The notes under the pieces were generated by a model. The model saw nothing but the letters and a program-made list of their open reading frames with translations, was not told the DNA's origin and ran no database searches. Positions 46,041 through 54,931 of a stretch of 64,000 bases of DNA are shown one piece after another. Position 1 is the stretch's first letter. Every line of letters starts with the position of its first letter. The translations under genes and the position numbers were made by a program. Location: positions 1-64,000 of the forward strand of contig NZ_FNPV01000006.1 in assembly GCF_900107405.1 (NCBI RefSeq), written 5' to 3'. Source of the DNA: Tindallia californiensis (GTDB lineage Bacteria > Bacillota > Clostridia > Peptostreptococcales > Tindalliaceae).

Positions 46041-46080
46041 GCAAAAGCGCCAGGAAAGCTCTGGCGCTTTTGCTATTTTT
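46041..46080. terminator. Terminator of the YfcC gene
   Basis: A perfect 13-bp stem (46041-46053 with 46061-46073, core AAAAGCGCCAG) with a 7-nt loop and a T-rich tail on the plus strand. It also faces the end of the convergent gene. Confidence 0.88.
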
Positions 46081-46081
46081 A

Positions 46082-48034
46082 TTATTCTGCTGGTGTGGCG
46101 CCTTCTTCGGTTTCCAGCATTTCCGGACAGTTAGCACGAAGTGCATATTGCCAGGCTGTTCCTGCTTCCGGTCCAATAACAGTTACCGTAAAATGCTGGG
46201 CTTCGTTTTTCGTAAAGATATTTGAAACGCTACCCGATCCAGCTCCCGAAACTCCGCCAGGATACAATTCTGGCTTTGCTGCCGCTCTGCTTTGAGAACC
46301 TCGCCAGCCAGAGTTATATACTTCGGCTCCCTCGTACTCTACTATAAACCGATCCGGAATGCTATAGGCATCAAACCGCATCTCAAAACTGGTTCCTACA
46401 GGCAAGCTACTGATATCATAAGTGGTTCTGGTAGTACCAGCACCACCACTGCCCGATTCGTACCATTCGTTACACCGGGCCATGATGTCTTCTCTCTCTT
46501 CTAACTCTTCCGGATCTTCATCTTTCACCACATTAATGGTCATTTGATCCCTTCCCAACACCTCACCCTGTTCATCTTTCAAGCGAACGCCCAGGATAAA
46601 TGAAGCATTGTCGGTAATCTCTTCGTAAGTGATGGTTCCGCCTGAAATTCTTCCTTCTCCCGGCGTCTGACTCCAGCTTCTACCGTCACCAAAACTCCAT
46701 TCGTAGGTGTAATTTCCCGACTGACTGGCTCTGGCCGAAAAAGAGTGCTCCAGATAATCTTCATCCTCTTCTAGGAAATAGATCCTGACCGGATCTCCAT
46801 CAATAGTGACCGCCACCTTGTCCTCTTCATCAAAAGTGATTCGAATCGCCGCTTCTCCGGAGGTCAGGACTTTTCCTTCCTGATTGGCTACCCGTACCCC
46901 CAGGGTTACTTCTGTGTTTTCCTTCAGATGATCATAGCTGATATTAATGGTTGCGCCGCCGGTTCTGGTGCTTTCTCCAAATCGCCATTCATAAAGGTAT
47001 TCACCCGCCGGGCTGACGGAAGCCGCATAGGCATAGGACCCTTCCGGATCATTAATATGACGTTCCCCGGCAATGCTAACCCGAAAAACCGGATCGGTCG
47101 TTAAAGGAGTGACCAAATTGGAGCCAGGATCTTCCAACCCTCTGGCAATCGCCGGCATTCTTCGGTTATCAAGTTCATTATTATAATCATAAAGATTCCG
47201 GATGCGAATCGCATCTCCAGCATTATCGGATACAATAGTATACTCCCGTCCCCAGCCTGACCGCTGCAACAAAGGAATGGTTCCAATATTGTCAGAGCTG
47301 ATAAATAATCCCTCTGCCTGTTCTTTATCAATCACATAATGAGTAGCATGAGATCGGTATTCATACTGTCTGTACCCTTTGTTATTCATTTGCTGACTCC
47401 AATCCTCCACCGGCATCCCTATATACCGACTATTGTCCACATCTCCGTATACATCATGTCGTTCCGGCGGTCTTACCGTCAAAGAACCTCTCCTGATAGC
47501 CTGCATCACTCTGGCATCTTCTCTGTCATTATGTTCCTCTCTTTCTTTTGCATGAATCCAGACATCGTAGGTTCGATAAACATTATCATCTCCCAACACT
47601 GTAATGGTTCCATGATTCCGATTCACATCAAAGAGATTCGTTCCCCGGATCCCGGTTTTTGTCGCTTCTACCTGCCCCATTCGTCGGTCGTCAATTCCAG
47701 CGGTTCTAAACAATTCGCTTAAATTCAAATAATGAGTGGAGCAGTTAACCATCCTATCCGTAGTACCTGTAACCGTTCTGGAAAAAGAATCGCCATAGGT
47801 GCTATCCAGCGGTGCATTGTCTCTTTGAAGTTGTTCCATATATTTCCGGGTCATAAAATCCGCTTTGTCCTGAGGAGACGCATTTCGAATGTCCGGGTTT
47901 TCGTTAAGCCATTGTTCCGCCAATTCCCTCAGCTTTGCATTGTTTCCCTCATAATACTCCGTCGCATGAGCAACCATCGATACCGAAAAGGCCAGTAAAA
48001 GCATCATTATGACAAGGATTTTTCTTCTTTTCAT
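46082..48034 (-). CDS. Large secreted protein with transglutaminase-like N-terminus and PKD domains
   Basis: 650 residues from the ATG at 48034 (AAGGAGGT seven bases upstream). A signal peptide ends near VAHATEYY. Residues about 70-180 hold a possible Cys-His-Asp transglutaminase-like or cysteine-protease core: MVNCSTHYLNLSELFRTAGI (Cys) and NRNHGTITVLGDD (His, Asp). Two PKD-like modules lie near 315-400 and 405-490 (YEWSFGDGRSWSQTPG), then the C-terminal domain shared with the 42349-44148 product (CNEWYESGSGGAGTTRT). It follows the second FHA gene by 24 bp. Catalysis is inferred only from residue order. Confidence 0.75.
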   Translation of the reverse strand: MKRRKILVIMMLLLAFSVSMVAHATEYYEGNNAKLRELAEQWLNENPDIRNASPQDKADFMTRKYMEQLQRDNAPLDSTYGDSFSRTVTGTTDRMVNCSTHYLNLSELFRTAGIDDRRMGQVEATKTGIRGTNLFDVNRNHGTITVLGDDNVYRTYDVWIHAKEREEHNDREDARVMQAIRRGSLTVRPPERHDVYGDVDNSRYIGMPVEDWSQQMNNKGYRQYEYRSHATHYVIDKEQAEGLFISSDNIGTIPLLQRSGWGREYTIVSDNAGDAIRIRNLYDYNNELDNRRMPAIARGLEDPGSNLVTPLTTDPVFRVSIAGERHINDPEGSYAYAASVSPAGEYLYEWRFGESTRTGGATINISYDHLKENTEVTLGVRVANQEGKVLTSGEAAIRITFDEEDKVAVTIDGDPVRIYFLEEDEDYLEHSFSARASQSGNYTYEWSFGDGRSWSQTPGEGRISGGTITYEEITDNASFILGVRLKDEQGEVLGRDQMTINVVKDEDPEELEEREDIMARCNEWYESGSGGAGTTRTTYDISSLPVGTSFEMRFDAYSIPDRFIVEYEGAEVYNSGWRGSQSRAAAKPELYPGGVSGAGSGSVSNIFTKNEAQHFTVTVIGPEAGTAWQYALRANCPEMLETEEGATPAE

Positions 48035-48058
48035 CAAAATCACCTCCTTCTACCTCTT

Positions 48059-49393
48059 TCACCAGGATCTATTCTGATCTGCCATGGTTTTCCAAGAGCT
48101 GTAATATTCTCCAAAAAGCAAAGAGGCAACACTATGAATGTAAAAAGCGCCAAAGATAGCTGCCACCGCACCGGCATAAGGAAAAAACAAGATAAAAATT
48201 CCTAGGATCAACCATAAACCCGCCAATAAACAAAGAACTGAAACGTATTGCTTGGGGTTCCAGCGAATCATGGTGATGGCTTTTTCTATTTTTCCTGCCT
48301 CCCGAAGCATTCCAGTATCTGCAAAAATAGCCAATGCCATCGGTACAATACTGGCTGCTACCAAGATACTAACCACTCCTATCAACAACAACCACCCTCT
48401 CAGATACCCCAGTAATCCTAGCCAGCTTTCGACGGGAGCCGGCGGAGCAAAGAATAGTACCAATAAGAAAAAAAGCATGGGCAATAAATAGTATCCTACT
48501 CGTATCACAAAAAAGGGGATACCTGTAAAGAAAAGAGACGACCACTCCTGCCAGAAAGGAAGTTGAAATTCCTGCCCTTGTCCATTTTTAATTATTCGAC
48601 ACCGGTAGCCGTTGGATAAAAACCCAACAATAGGAATCAATGCCAGAATACTTCCAATTAGCCACCGCAGGATTGCAACTCCCTGAACAGGAGCCTTTAG
48701 TGCCTTTGAGAAGGAGGCTTTTCCATCATGGACAGGTTGAATCGACACAATGTTTGCGACGACTTCCCCCTGACAATTCAGCAACGCTTTTCCATCAAAA
48801 TAGTACTGGTACTCTAAAATCTGGATCCATGCGGAGGGAGGAAGTATCGTAGGTTCCGTAACAGGCTTTCCATTAATGCAGGTATTCATATGACTGCTGA
48901 GATTCGTCACATAACAGGTGCCGGAATAAACGTCAATCCTGGCCTGTTCTCTGGAAACTTTCGGGTCATTAATCACCACATGATTCGTAGGGTTCCTCCC
49001 TATTAAAATGCTGCCCTCACTTTTTTTCATCGCCCCAATACCATCCGACCCCCTCTCAGCGACTAAAGGCGAAGCAGGCGAAAGATCAGTGGCAGCTGTT
49101 TCATCGATTTCAAAGCGATTGTTCCCTATTCGCAGCCTATCCTTCTTGTTTATTTTTCTTGCTTCCTGTATCGGTTTTTCATTCACATAAGTTCCATTGC
49201 GACTGTCTAAATCCTCTACCCATAGAGAGCCTGTCGGATCTCTTGAAAATCTGGCATGTTGTCGTGAAGCTTCTTCATCAGTTAAAATCAAATGACATTG
49301 AGTAGCGTCCCTCCCCACCAATATCGCCTGTTCAGTCAGGGAAATCACCTTCCCCTGATCCGGTCCTTCAACAATTTTTATTTGATGATTCAT
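48059..49393 (-). CDS. Double-FHA polytopic membrane protein, second copy
   Basis: 444 residues. FHA1 at about 1-95 (LVGRDATQCHLILTD, ASRQHARF, DSRNGTYVN) and FHA2 at about 125-200 (LIGRNPTNHVVINDP, VSREQARI with Gln replacing the usual His, SSHMNTCING), so the second domain may bind phosphopeptide poorly. The C-terminal part (about 245-440) has about five membrane segments like the 41040-42308 protein. It is first in a two-gene unit with the transglutaminase/PKD gene. No Ser/Thr kinase gene is in the window. Confidence 0.8.
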   Translation of the reverse strand: MNHQIKIVEGPDQGKVISLTEQAILVGRDATQCHLILTDEEASRQHARFSRDPTGSLWVEDLDSRNGTYVNEKPIQEARKINKKDRLRIGNNRFEIDETAATDLSPASPLVAERGSDGIGAMKKSEGSILIGRNPTNHVVINDPKVSREQARIDVYSGTCYVTNLSSHMNTCINGKPVTEPTILPPSAWIQILEYQYYFDGKALLNCQGEVVANIVSIQPVHDGKASFSKALKAPVQGVAILRWLIGSILALIPIVGFLSNGYRCRIIKNGQGQEFQLPFWQEWSSLFFTGIPFFVIRVGYYLLPMLFFLLVLFFAPPAPVESWLGLLGYLRGWLLLIGVVSILVAASIVPMALAIFADTGMLREAGKIEKAITMIRWNPKQYVSVLCLLAGLWLILGIFILFFPYAGAVAAIFGAFYIHSVASLLFGEYYSSWKTMADQNRSW

Positions 49394-49524
49394 AAGCTCA
49401 TCTCCTTTGGACAGTGGCCTTAGAAAAAACAGCAGCCAGAATCAGCTTACTCTAATCATACCCAATTTGTCTCAATTTTCAATCTACTTTTTTCTTTTTT
49501 ATCCTCCAGCTTTTGCTCAAAAAG

Positions 49525-49551
49525 AAAAATCCGATGCGCTATCGGATTTTT
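49525..49551 (-). terminator. Terminator of the molybdenum hydroxylase operon
   Basis: AAAAATCCGAT pairs with ATCGGATTTTT around a 5-nt loop, followed by a T-rich tail on the minus strand. Confidence 0.85.
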
Positions 49552-49557
49552 CTAGGC

Positions 49558-49596
49558 TTTCGTCTCTTGTTTTCGTTTCTTGTTTTCGTTTCTTGT
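49558..49596. repeat. 13-bp tandem repeat, three copies
   Basis: TTTCGTTTCTTGT is repeated three times head to tail (first copy with one change), starting right after the stop codon of the hydroxylase large subunit gene. Confidence 0.85.
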
Positions 49597-49597
49597 T

Positions 49598-51913
49598 TTA
49601 TTCCATTTGCTTTTTTATTTGTTTAAACACCTTTTCTGAAGTGGCTGGCAGTTCTCTTATTCGAACACCACAGGCATTGTAGATAGCATCCGTAACGGCT
49701 GGGGCTACGGTATTCACCACTACTTCGCCAATAGACTTGGCCCCGTAAGGACCGGTATCATCAAACCCTTCCACTAACTCTACCCGAAGATTTCCTATTT
49801 CTCCCCGTCCCGGTATTTTGTACTGCATCAGGGTGTCCTGTACTAGTTTGCCTTTCTCTGTGTATTCCGCTTCTTCGTAAAGGGCTAAGCCAATGCCCTG
49901 CACAATGCCACCTTCTGCCTGGACTTTTGCCAGCATAGGGTTGATGGGTGTGCCACAATCTACAACGCCTACAAAGTCTTCGACTCTGACCTGACCGGTT
50001 TCCAGATCTACTTCTACTTCTGCAAAGCCGGCCATAAAAGGTGGAGCTGCTTTCTTCGGCACAAAAGATCCGGTGACGGATAGTTGCTGATGAATCGTCT
50101 GATAGGTGATTTTTTGGGAAAACAATTCTAAAGAAATGCTTTCGGAAGAGTGCCGACAAATGATCTTTTCTCCATCAAAGTCAATGTTTTCTTCTACGGT
50201 TTCAAAATACAAGGCAGCTGTTTTAATGATTTCTTTCACCATTTTTTCCGCCGCATCTAAAATAGCATTGCCAGTGGTATAGGTTGTGCTGGAAGCGTAA
50301 GCTCCACTGTCATAGGGGGTAATATCAGTGTCTGCTGTATAGAGAATGATCCGATCCATGGATACGCCCAAGGCTTCTGCCGCTATCTGGGTCAGGATCG
50401 TATCTGATCCGGTGCCAATATCCGTAGCCCCCAGCGTCAGGCTGAAAAAGCCGTCATCATTCAGCTTTAAACTAGCGGCGGCCATATCAATATTGGGCAA
50501 TCCGGATCCCTGCTGAGAAATGGCCATGCCCACTCCCCGCACCCGGTGATGATCTATCTTTCTTCCCGGATATTTAGCTTCCCAGTCTATCAGTTCTTTT
50601 CCCCGTTCTACACAGGTTTCCAGCATACAACTGTTCATGAGCATTGGTTCTTTCCCGGCGCCCTTTGTCACCATATTATACAAAGGAGTAGTTTCCCCCT
50701 GACGAATCATGTTTTTTTCCCGAAGGCTTACCGGATCCATTTCTAACTGATGAGCCAGTTCATTCATCGCTGATTCCAGAGCAAAGATTCCCTGGGTTAC
50801 CCCATAGCCTCTTAAAGCGCCTCCTGGCACATGGTTGGTGTAAACCGCTTTCCCTCTAAAACGACAGGCTTCTACCCGATTGTATAAGGTCAGTACTTTT
50901 TTACCTGCACTTCCTAAAGTGGTGGAGGCATGTTCTCCGTAGGCGCCGGTGTCCCATATTCCGTTCATATCAATAACTTTTACCATGCCGGCTTTGGTAG
51001 CTCCTAAGGCGATCTCAAAGGTCATACCATGCCGAGAGGTGGTGCCGCAAAAGACTTCTTTCCGACTATAAACTATTTTTGCCGGCCGGCCGGTTTTCAT
51101 AGTAATCAACGCCGGATAAAACTCGGAATGAACCGTTTGCTTTGATCCGAAACCACCGCCTATTCTCGGCTTTATTACCCGAATTTTTGAAGCAGGCATA
51201 TCCAGTGCATTCGCTAAAATTCGCCGTACATGAAAAGGAATCTGGGTAGAACTGACCACCACCAGCCGGCCATAATGGTCTAAATAGGTAAAGCTTCGCT
51301 GGGTTTCCATCATAGCCTGAGCCTGACGCTGAGTTTGGTAGGTATGGCGGACCACTACCTCACAATCCGCTAAGACGGAATCCGTCTCTCCTAACTCGAA
51401 CTGAACTACTCCGGCAATATTTCGTTGCGGTTCAAATCCAAAATTAACTTTTGCCAGGATTTCCGGTTCCGGGTGGATTGGTGGCATTTCTTCCGCTTTT
51501 TCCATATCTAACACTAAGGGTAAGGCTTCGTAAGTCACCTTAATCAATTTCAAGGCTTTTTCCGCTGCCTGTTGATTTTCAGCCGCTATAATAGCCACAT
51601 CATCGCCTACGTGCCGCACCGTGCTGTCCAGTAAAAATTTATCATGAGGCGAAAGCTCCGGATAGCTTTGTCCCGCCCTTGTAAACGGTTTTCGGATAAC
51701 GTCTTCATGGGTAAGAATACACACCACCCCCGGCACTTTTTCTGCCCGGCTTTTGTTAATGGCCAGAATCTTAGCGTGAGCATGAGGGCTTCGTAAGACC
51801 TTCACGACCAAGGCGTCTTTGGGTGCCATATCATCGGTGTAGACGGCTTTTCCTGTCATCAGGCTCATACCGTCCATTTTAGGAAGGCTTTGTTTTACGA
51901 TTTTCAAACTCAT
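49598..51913 (-). CDS. Xanthine dehydrogenase family, molybdopterin-binding subunit
   Basis: 771 residues, the usual length for the large subunit. Family motifs: GGGFGSKQ near residue 265 (cofactor contact), GALRGYGVTQG near 370, and GAKSIGEVVVNTVAPAV near 730 holding the catalytic Glu. It hydroxylates purines or other N-heterocycles at a molybdenum centre. Its start overlaps the 2Fe-2S gene by 4 bp. The NCS2 purine-type permease upstream supports a purine substrate such as hypoxanthine or xanthine, but nicotinate-type substrates cannot be excluded. Confidence 0.9.
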   Translation of the reverse strand: MSLKIVKQSLPKMDGMSLMTGKAVYTDDMAPKDALVVKVLRSPHAHAKILAINKSRAEKVPGVVCILTHEDVIRKPFTRAGQSYPELSPHDKFLLDSTVRHVGDDVAIIAAENQQAAEKALKLIKVTYEALPLVLDMEKAEEMPPIHPEPEILAKVNFGFEPQRNIAGVVQFELGETDSVLADCEVVVRHTYQTQRQAQAMMETQRSFTYLDHYGRLVVVSSTQIPFHVRRILANALDMPASKIRVIKPRIGGGFGSKQTVHSEFYPALITMKTGRPAKIVYSRKEVFCGTTSRHGMTFEIALGATKAGMVKVIDMNGIWDTGAYGEHASTTLGSAGKKVLTLYNRVEACRFRGKAVYTNHVPGGALRGYGVTQGIFALESAMNELAHQLEMDPVSLREKNMIRQGETTPLYNMVTKGAGKEPMLMNSCMLETCVERGKELIDWEAKYPGRKIDHHRVRGVGMAISQQGSGLPNIDMAAASLKLNDDGFFSLTLGATDIGTGSDTILTQIAAEALGVSMDRIILYTADTDITPYDSGAYASSTTYTTGNAILDAAEKMVKEIIKTAALYFETVEENIDFDGEKIICRHSSESISLELFSQKITYQTIHQQLSVTGSFVPKKAAPPFMAGFAEVEVDLETGQVRVEDFVGVVDCGTPINPMLAKVQAEGGIVQGIGLALYEEAEYTEKGKLVQDTLMQYKIPGRGEIGNLRVELVEGFDDTGPYGAKSIGEVVVNTVAPAVTDAIYNACGVRIRELPATSEKVFKQIKKQME

Positions 51914-52407
51914 CGACGCCCCCTCCCTTCTTCACCAGGGATTTCTTCCTGTCTGTCAGCCTTCCCTTCAAAGTAGGATTTGATGGCTCTCATCTGACTG
52001 ACATAACCGGTACAACGGCATAAATTTCCTTTCAAATGATGAATGATATTTTCTTCCGAAGGCTGAGAATGAAGGGATTCCAGATAAAGAATACTCATTA
52101 CCGTTCCACTGGTACAATAACCACACTGATCCGCTCCTTCTTCCAGAAAATAACTGGCAATCCTTGCTGCCTTTTCCGGTACTCCTTCAATGGTGGTAAT
52201 TTCTCTGCCTTCGGCTTTAACAGCTAACAGGACACAGGAAAGGACGGCTTTCCCATCTAAATGAACGGTACATACCCCACAGTTGCCAGTATCACAGCCT
52301 TGTCGCACCCCCAGGTACCCATTTTCCCGCAGTACCTCTACCAAGTAATCCTTTGGGTCTATTTCCAAGATTTTTTCCATCCCGTTGATTTTGGTATTTA
52401 GTTTCAT
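51910..52407 (-). CDS. Xanthine dehydrogenase family, 2Fe-2S subunit
   Basis: 165 residues. Two [2Fe-2S] clusters are readable: the plant-ferredoxin type CDTGNCGVCTVHLDG...LSC near residues 40-60, and the helical type CGYCTSGTVM...NLCRCTGY near 100-137. It passes electrons from the molybdenum centre to FAD. ATGA overlaps join it to both neighbours, so the three subunits are translationally coupled. Confidence 0.94.
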   Translation of the reverse strand: MKLNTKINGMEKILEIDPKDYLVEVLRENGYLGVRQGCDTGNCGVCTVHLDGKAVLSCVLLAVKAEGREITTIEGVPEKAARIASYFLEEGADQCGYCTSGTVMSILYLESLHSQPSEENIIHHLKGNLCRCTGYVSQMRAIKSYFEGKADRQEEIPGEEGRGRR

Positions 52408-53213
52408 TGCTGTCCACCTCCTGCCATGGAATCCCGAAGTACTCTAGCTACCAGTGACTGGCATAATTGTTTCCGATATTCCTTGCTTCCCCGCCGGTTC
52501 GTTCCAAAATTCAATTCCTCCGACGCAATCACGGCGGCTTTTTGAAGATCAGCATTCTTTTCTGCTTCTTCCTGCAGAAAAGCCATGGCTTCATGAGCTA
52601 AAGAAGCCCTTCCCGGTCTGGCGCCTACGCTAATTCGTAGCCTTCCTCCAGTGATAGCTGCCGCTGTATTAAGCACCGCATAATCTCCAGAGGTTTTTCG
52701 AAGAGAAGAAAAGCCAGCCTGACATTTTCCTTTTTCAATAAGGATGGCTTCCAAAATATCTTTTCCCTCTACCCCATTTTGTAGAAAATGTTCCAGACTT
52801 ACTTCTTCTCCTTGATATAAGCGAAGTTTTACCGGCAAGGCCAATAATCCGGTAATCAGATCCGAAAAGCCATACCTAGCATAAACACTAGCTCCCACTG
52901 TCACCACATTGCGTAGCGCCACGCCTACGATTTCTTCCACCGCCGCCGCCAGCAGTCCATCATACTGGCGATTTAACTCCTGATGCCTTTCCAATTCTCC
53001 TAAGGTCACCATTGCTCCAATTTCCCAGTGGTCTTCCTGTTCTTTTATCCTGTCTAATCCACAATCTGAAAGATCGATCAAGGTGGTAATATTTTTACTT
53101 CCCATTCGCAGAAAACCGCCGCCGCCCAACAAGGTGGCGAAACGATTTTTCTGCAATGCTTCAAAGGCATCATCTACCGTAGCAGGCCTTATGACTTTTT
53201 GAACAGAAATCAT
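52404..53213 (-). CDS. Xanthine dehydrogenase family, FAD-binding subunit
   Basis: 269 residues of the CoxM/XdhB family. The FAD-binding segments are ATLLGGGGFLRMG near residue 27 and NVVTVGASVYARYGFSDLI near 105. The C-terminal CO-dehydrogenase-flavoprotein-like domain follows (SSLRKTSGDYAVLNTAAAI). First of the three hydroxylase genes; the permease gene ends 3 bp upstream, so all four are probably one transcript. Confidence 0.92.
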   Translation of the reverse strand: MISVQKVIRPATVDDAFEALQKNRFATLLGGGGFLRMGSKNITTLIDLSDCGLDRIKEQEDHWEIGAMVTLGELERHQELNRQYDGLLAAAVEEIVGVALRNVVTVGASVYARYGFSDLITGLLALPVKLRLYQGEEVSLEHFLQNGVEGKDILEAILIEKGKCQAGFSSLRKTSGDYAVLNTAAAITGGRLRISVGARPGRASLAHEAMAFLQEEAEKNADLQKAAVIASEELNFGTNRRGSKEYRKQLCQSLVARVLRDSMAGGGQQ

Positions 53214-53216
53214 TCC

Positions 53217-54581
53217 TTACCCCTCCTGTTCCATTTCTTTTCGTTCCTGTTGTTCATCAGCTAAGGTCTTTTGAGGCAATATCAGATTAAGGGTAAAAGC
53301 CACAATGGTTGCAATTACTACCGCCGACTGACCAAAAACCATCATGACCCAGTCAGGGAAAAGTGCTAAGGATTCCGGTACCTGAGTAATGCCAATTCCT
53401 AAAGCTACAGCCAGTCCAACAATAGACATATTGCGGCCAGAGAGTTCATCCTGAATAATAAGTTTAATCCCGGTCATAGTAATCATGGCAAAGACCGTAA
53501 TGGTTGCTCCTCCCAGTACACTTTGAGGGATGGTTGTCATCACAGCTCCAAATTTTGGTACAAATCCTCCCAATAAGATAAAAGCGGCGGCAATGCCAAG
53601 CACAAATCGACTGACTACTTTTGTCATGGCTACAATCCCTACATTCTGGCTGTAGGTAGCTGTCGGCAATCCACCAAACAAAGAAGCGGCAATACTGGCA
53701 ACTCCGTTACCGATAATCCCTCCGGAAAGTTCTTTTTCTGTCACTTCTCGACCCATGCCACCTACCGTAGTAGCCGATAAATCGCCTACGGCCTGCACTG
53801 AGTTAACGATATACATAATCACCATGCTAAGAATTGCCGGTGGATAAAATTCAATCCCAAAATGCAGTGGTCTCGGTGCGGCAAACCAGGAAGCTTCGGC
53901 TACTGGTGCAAAACTGACCATGTTAAAGAAAAAAGCAATGATATAGCCAGCAACAATCCCCATTAAAATAGAAGCCAGTTTGAAATAACCTTTGGTAAAC
54001 TGATTGCAGAACAATACTACAGAAAGGGTGATCAGTGCCACCACCCAGTTGGCATAAGAACCGTAGGTTGCTGAGCCAACACCACCCGCAATATAATTAA
54101 TCGCAACGGGATATAGAGAAAGTCCAATGGTAAAAACAACGGTACCAGCTACTAAAGGCGGAAAATATTGTCGGACGTGTTTGATAAAGATCCCTACCAA
54201 AACAGCAACGCCACCACCTACCAGCTGAGCACCAAAAATACCAGCAATTCCGTATTGAGCGCCAATGGCAATAATGGTTGGCACATAAGCAAAGCTTACC
54301 CCCATGATCACTGGTAAACCGGACCCTACTTTACCAATAGGGTAGAGCTGTAGCAAGGTGGCAATTCCAGCAATAAACATGGCACACTGAACCAACAAGG
54401 TTCGGTCTGAAGAACTAAGCCCTACCACACCGGCAATAATAATGGCTGGCGTTACATTCCCGACAATCATGGCCAAAACGTGCTGCAATCCCAAAGGAAC
54501 CGCTTTTCCCATGGTGGGAATTCCATTGACATCAAAAACAGAAGTGTTGCGGGGTGATTGGTTGTTAACGGCTTTTTCCAT
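53217..54581 (-). CDS. NCS2 family uracil/xanthine-type permease
   Basis: 454 residues from the ATG at 54581, which has AAAGGAGG eight bases upstream; the longer frame runs through the leader repeats and terminator and is not real. About 14 membrane segments. NCS2 signatures: PLGLQHVLAMIVGNVTPAIIIAG at the N-terminus, QAVGDLSATTVGGMGRE near residue 265, and GGLPTATYSQNVG near 305. The set fits purine importers of the XanP/PbuX type. Its linkage to a molybdenum hydroxylase suggests import of the enzyme's substrate. Confidence 0.9.
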   Translation of the reverse strand: MEKAVNNQSPRNTSVFDVNGIPTMGKAVPLGLQHVLAMIVGNVTPAIIIAGVVGLSSSDRTLLVQCAMFIAGIATLLQLYPIGKVGSGLPVIMGVSFAYVPTIIAIGAQYGIAGIFGAQLVGGGVAVLVGIFIKHVRQYFPPLVAGTVVFTIGLSLYPVAINYIAGGVGSATYGSYANWVVALITLSVVLFCNQFTKGYFKLASILMGIVAGYIIAFFFNMVSFAPVAEASWFAAPRPLHFGIEFYPPAILSMVIMYIVNSVQAVGDLSATTVGGMGREVTEKELSGGIIGNGVASIAASLFGGLPTATYSQNVGIVAMTKVVSRFVLGIAAAFILLGGFVPKFGAVMTTIPQSVLGGATITVFAMITMTGIKLIIQDELSGRNMSIVGLAVALGIGITQVPESLALFPDWVMMVFGQSAVVIATIVAFTLNLILPQKTLADEQQERKEMEQEG

Positions 54582-54608
54582 TTGTTTTTCCTCCTTTTTT
54601 TCTTCTAG

Positions 54609-54653
54609 TTCTGTTTCCATCTTTTCCATCTTTTCCATCTTTTCCATCTTTTC
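54609..54653. repeat. 9-bp tandem repeat in the permease leader
   Basis: CCATCTTTT (plus strand) is repeated four times head to tail between the attenuator terminator and the permease start. On the transcript this gives four copies of AAAAGATGG, 30-70 bases before the RBS. Confidence 0.85.
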
Positions 54654-54696
54654 AAAAGCTTTGTGTTGCTTCCCTCCCTCGGTTTTTTGGACATAC

Positions 54697-54904
54697 AAAA
54701 AGGCCAGCACAAACCGAGGGAATTTCCCTCATTGCGCCGGCCACCTAAAGCGTCATTTTCTAATGATCTCCAGTTGTTACGGTCTGTCTATGAAATTTTT
54801 ACTGCCTCCTACTCAAGAAGAACCTAGCAGGCTTTTCATCCCGCCAAGGTGGAATACTCTTAAGTTTCTGAATTTATTGTATCATACTCCTTTTTCCAAC
54901 GCAA
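54697..54904 (-). promoter_or_regulatory. Permease promoter and structured leader with attenuator terminator
   Basis: TTGCGT (54899-54904), a 17-bp spacer and TACAAT (54876-54881) begin a leader of about 290 nt. A terminator with paired arms GGCCGGCGCAA/TTTGTGCTGGCC, an inner GAGGG/CCCTC hairpin and five T lies at 54697-54742. Upstream, CTGGAG/CTTTAG and ATCATT/AATGA pairs form another hairpin (about 54743-54772). This is the shape of a riboswitch or protein-controlled attenuator, but I cannot assign a class; the purine aptamer consensus is not seen. Confidence 0.65.
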
Positions 54905-54931
54905 GAGATTCCAGGAAAACCTTTTCATTCA

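Noticed and set aside
49558-49596. CRISPR-like repeat
   Set aside because: Three contiguous 13-mers without spacers form a simple tandem repeat.
54582-54710. N-terminal extension of the permease through Met-Glu-Lys repeats
   Set aside because: It would translate the tandem repeats and part of the terminator; the ATG at 54581 has a perfectly spaced AAAGGAGG.
54697-54904. Classical purine riboswitch upstream of the NCS2 permease
   Set aside because: The conserved loop sequences of the guanine/adenine aptamer are not present; only an unassigned attenuator leader is supported.
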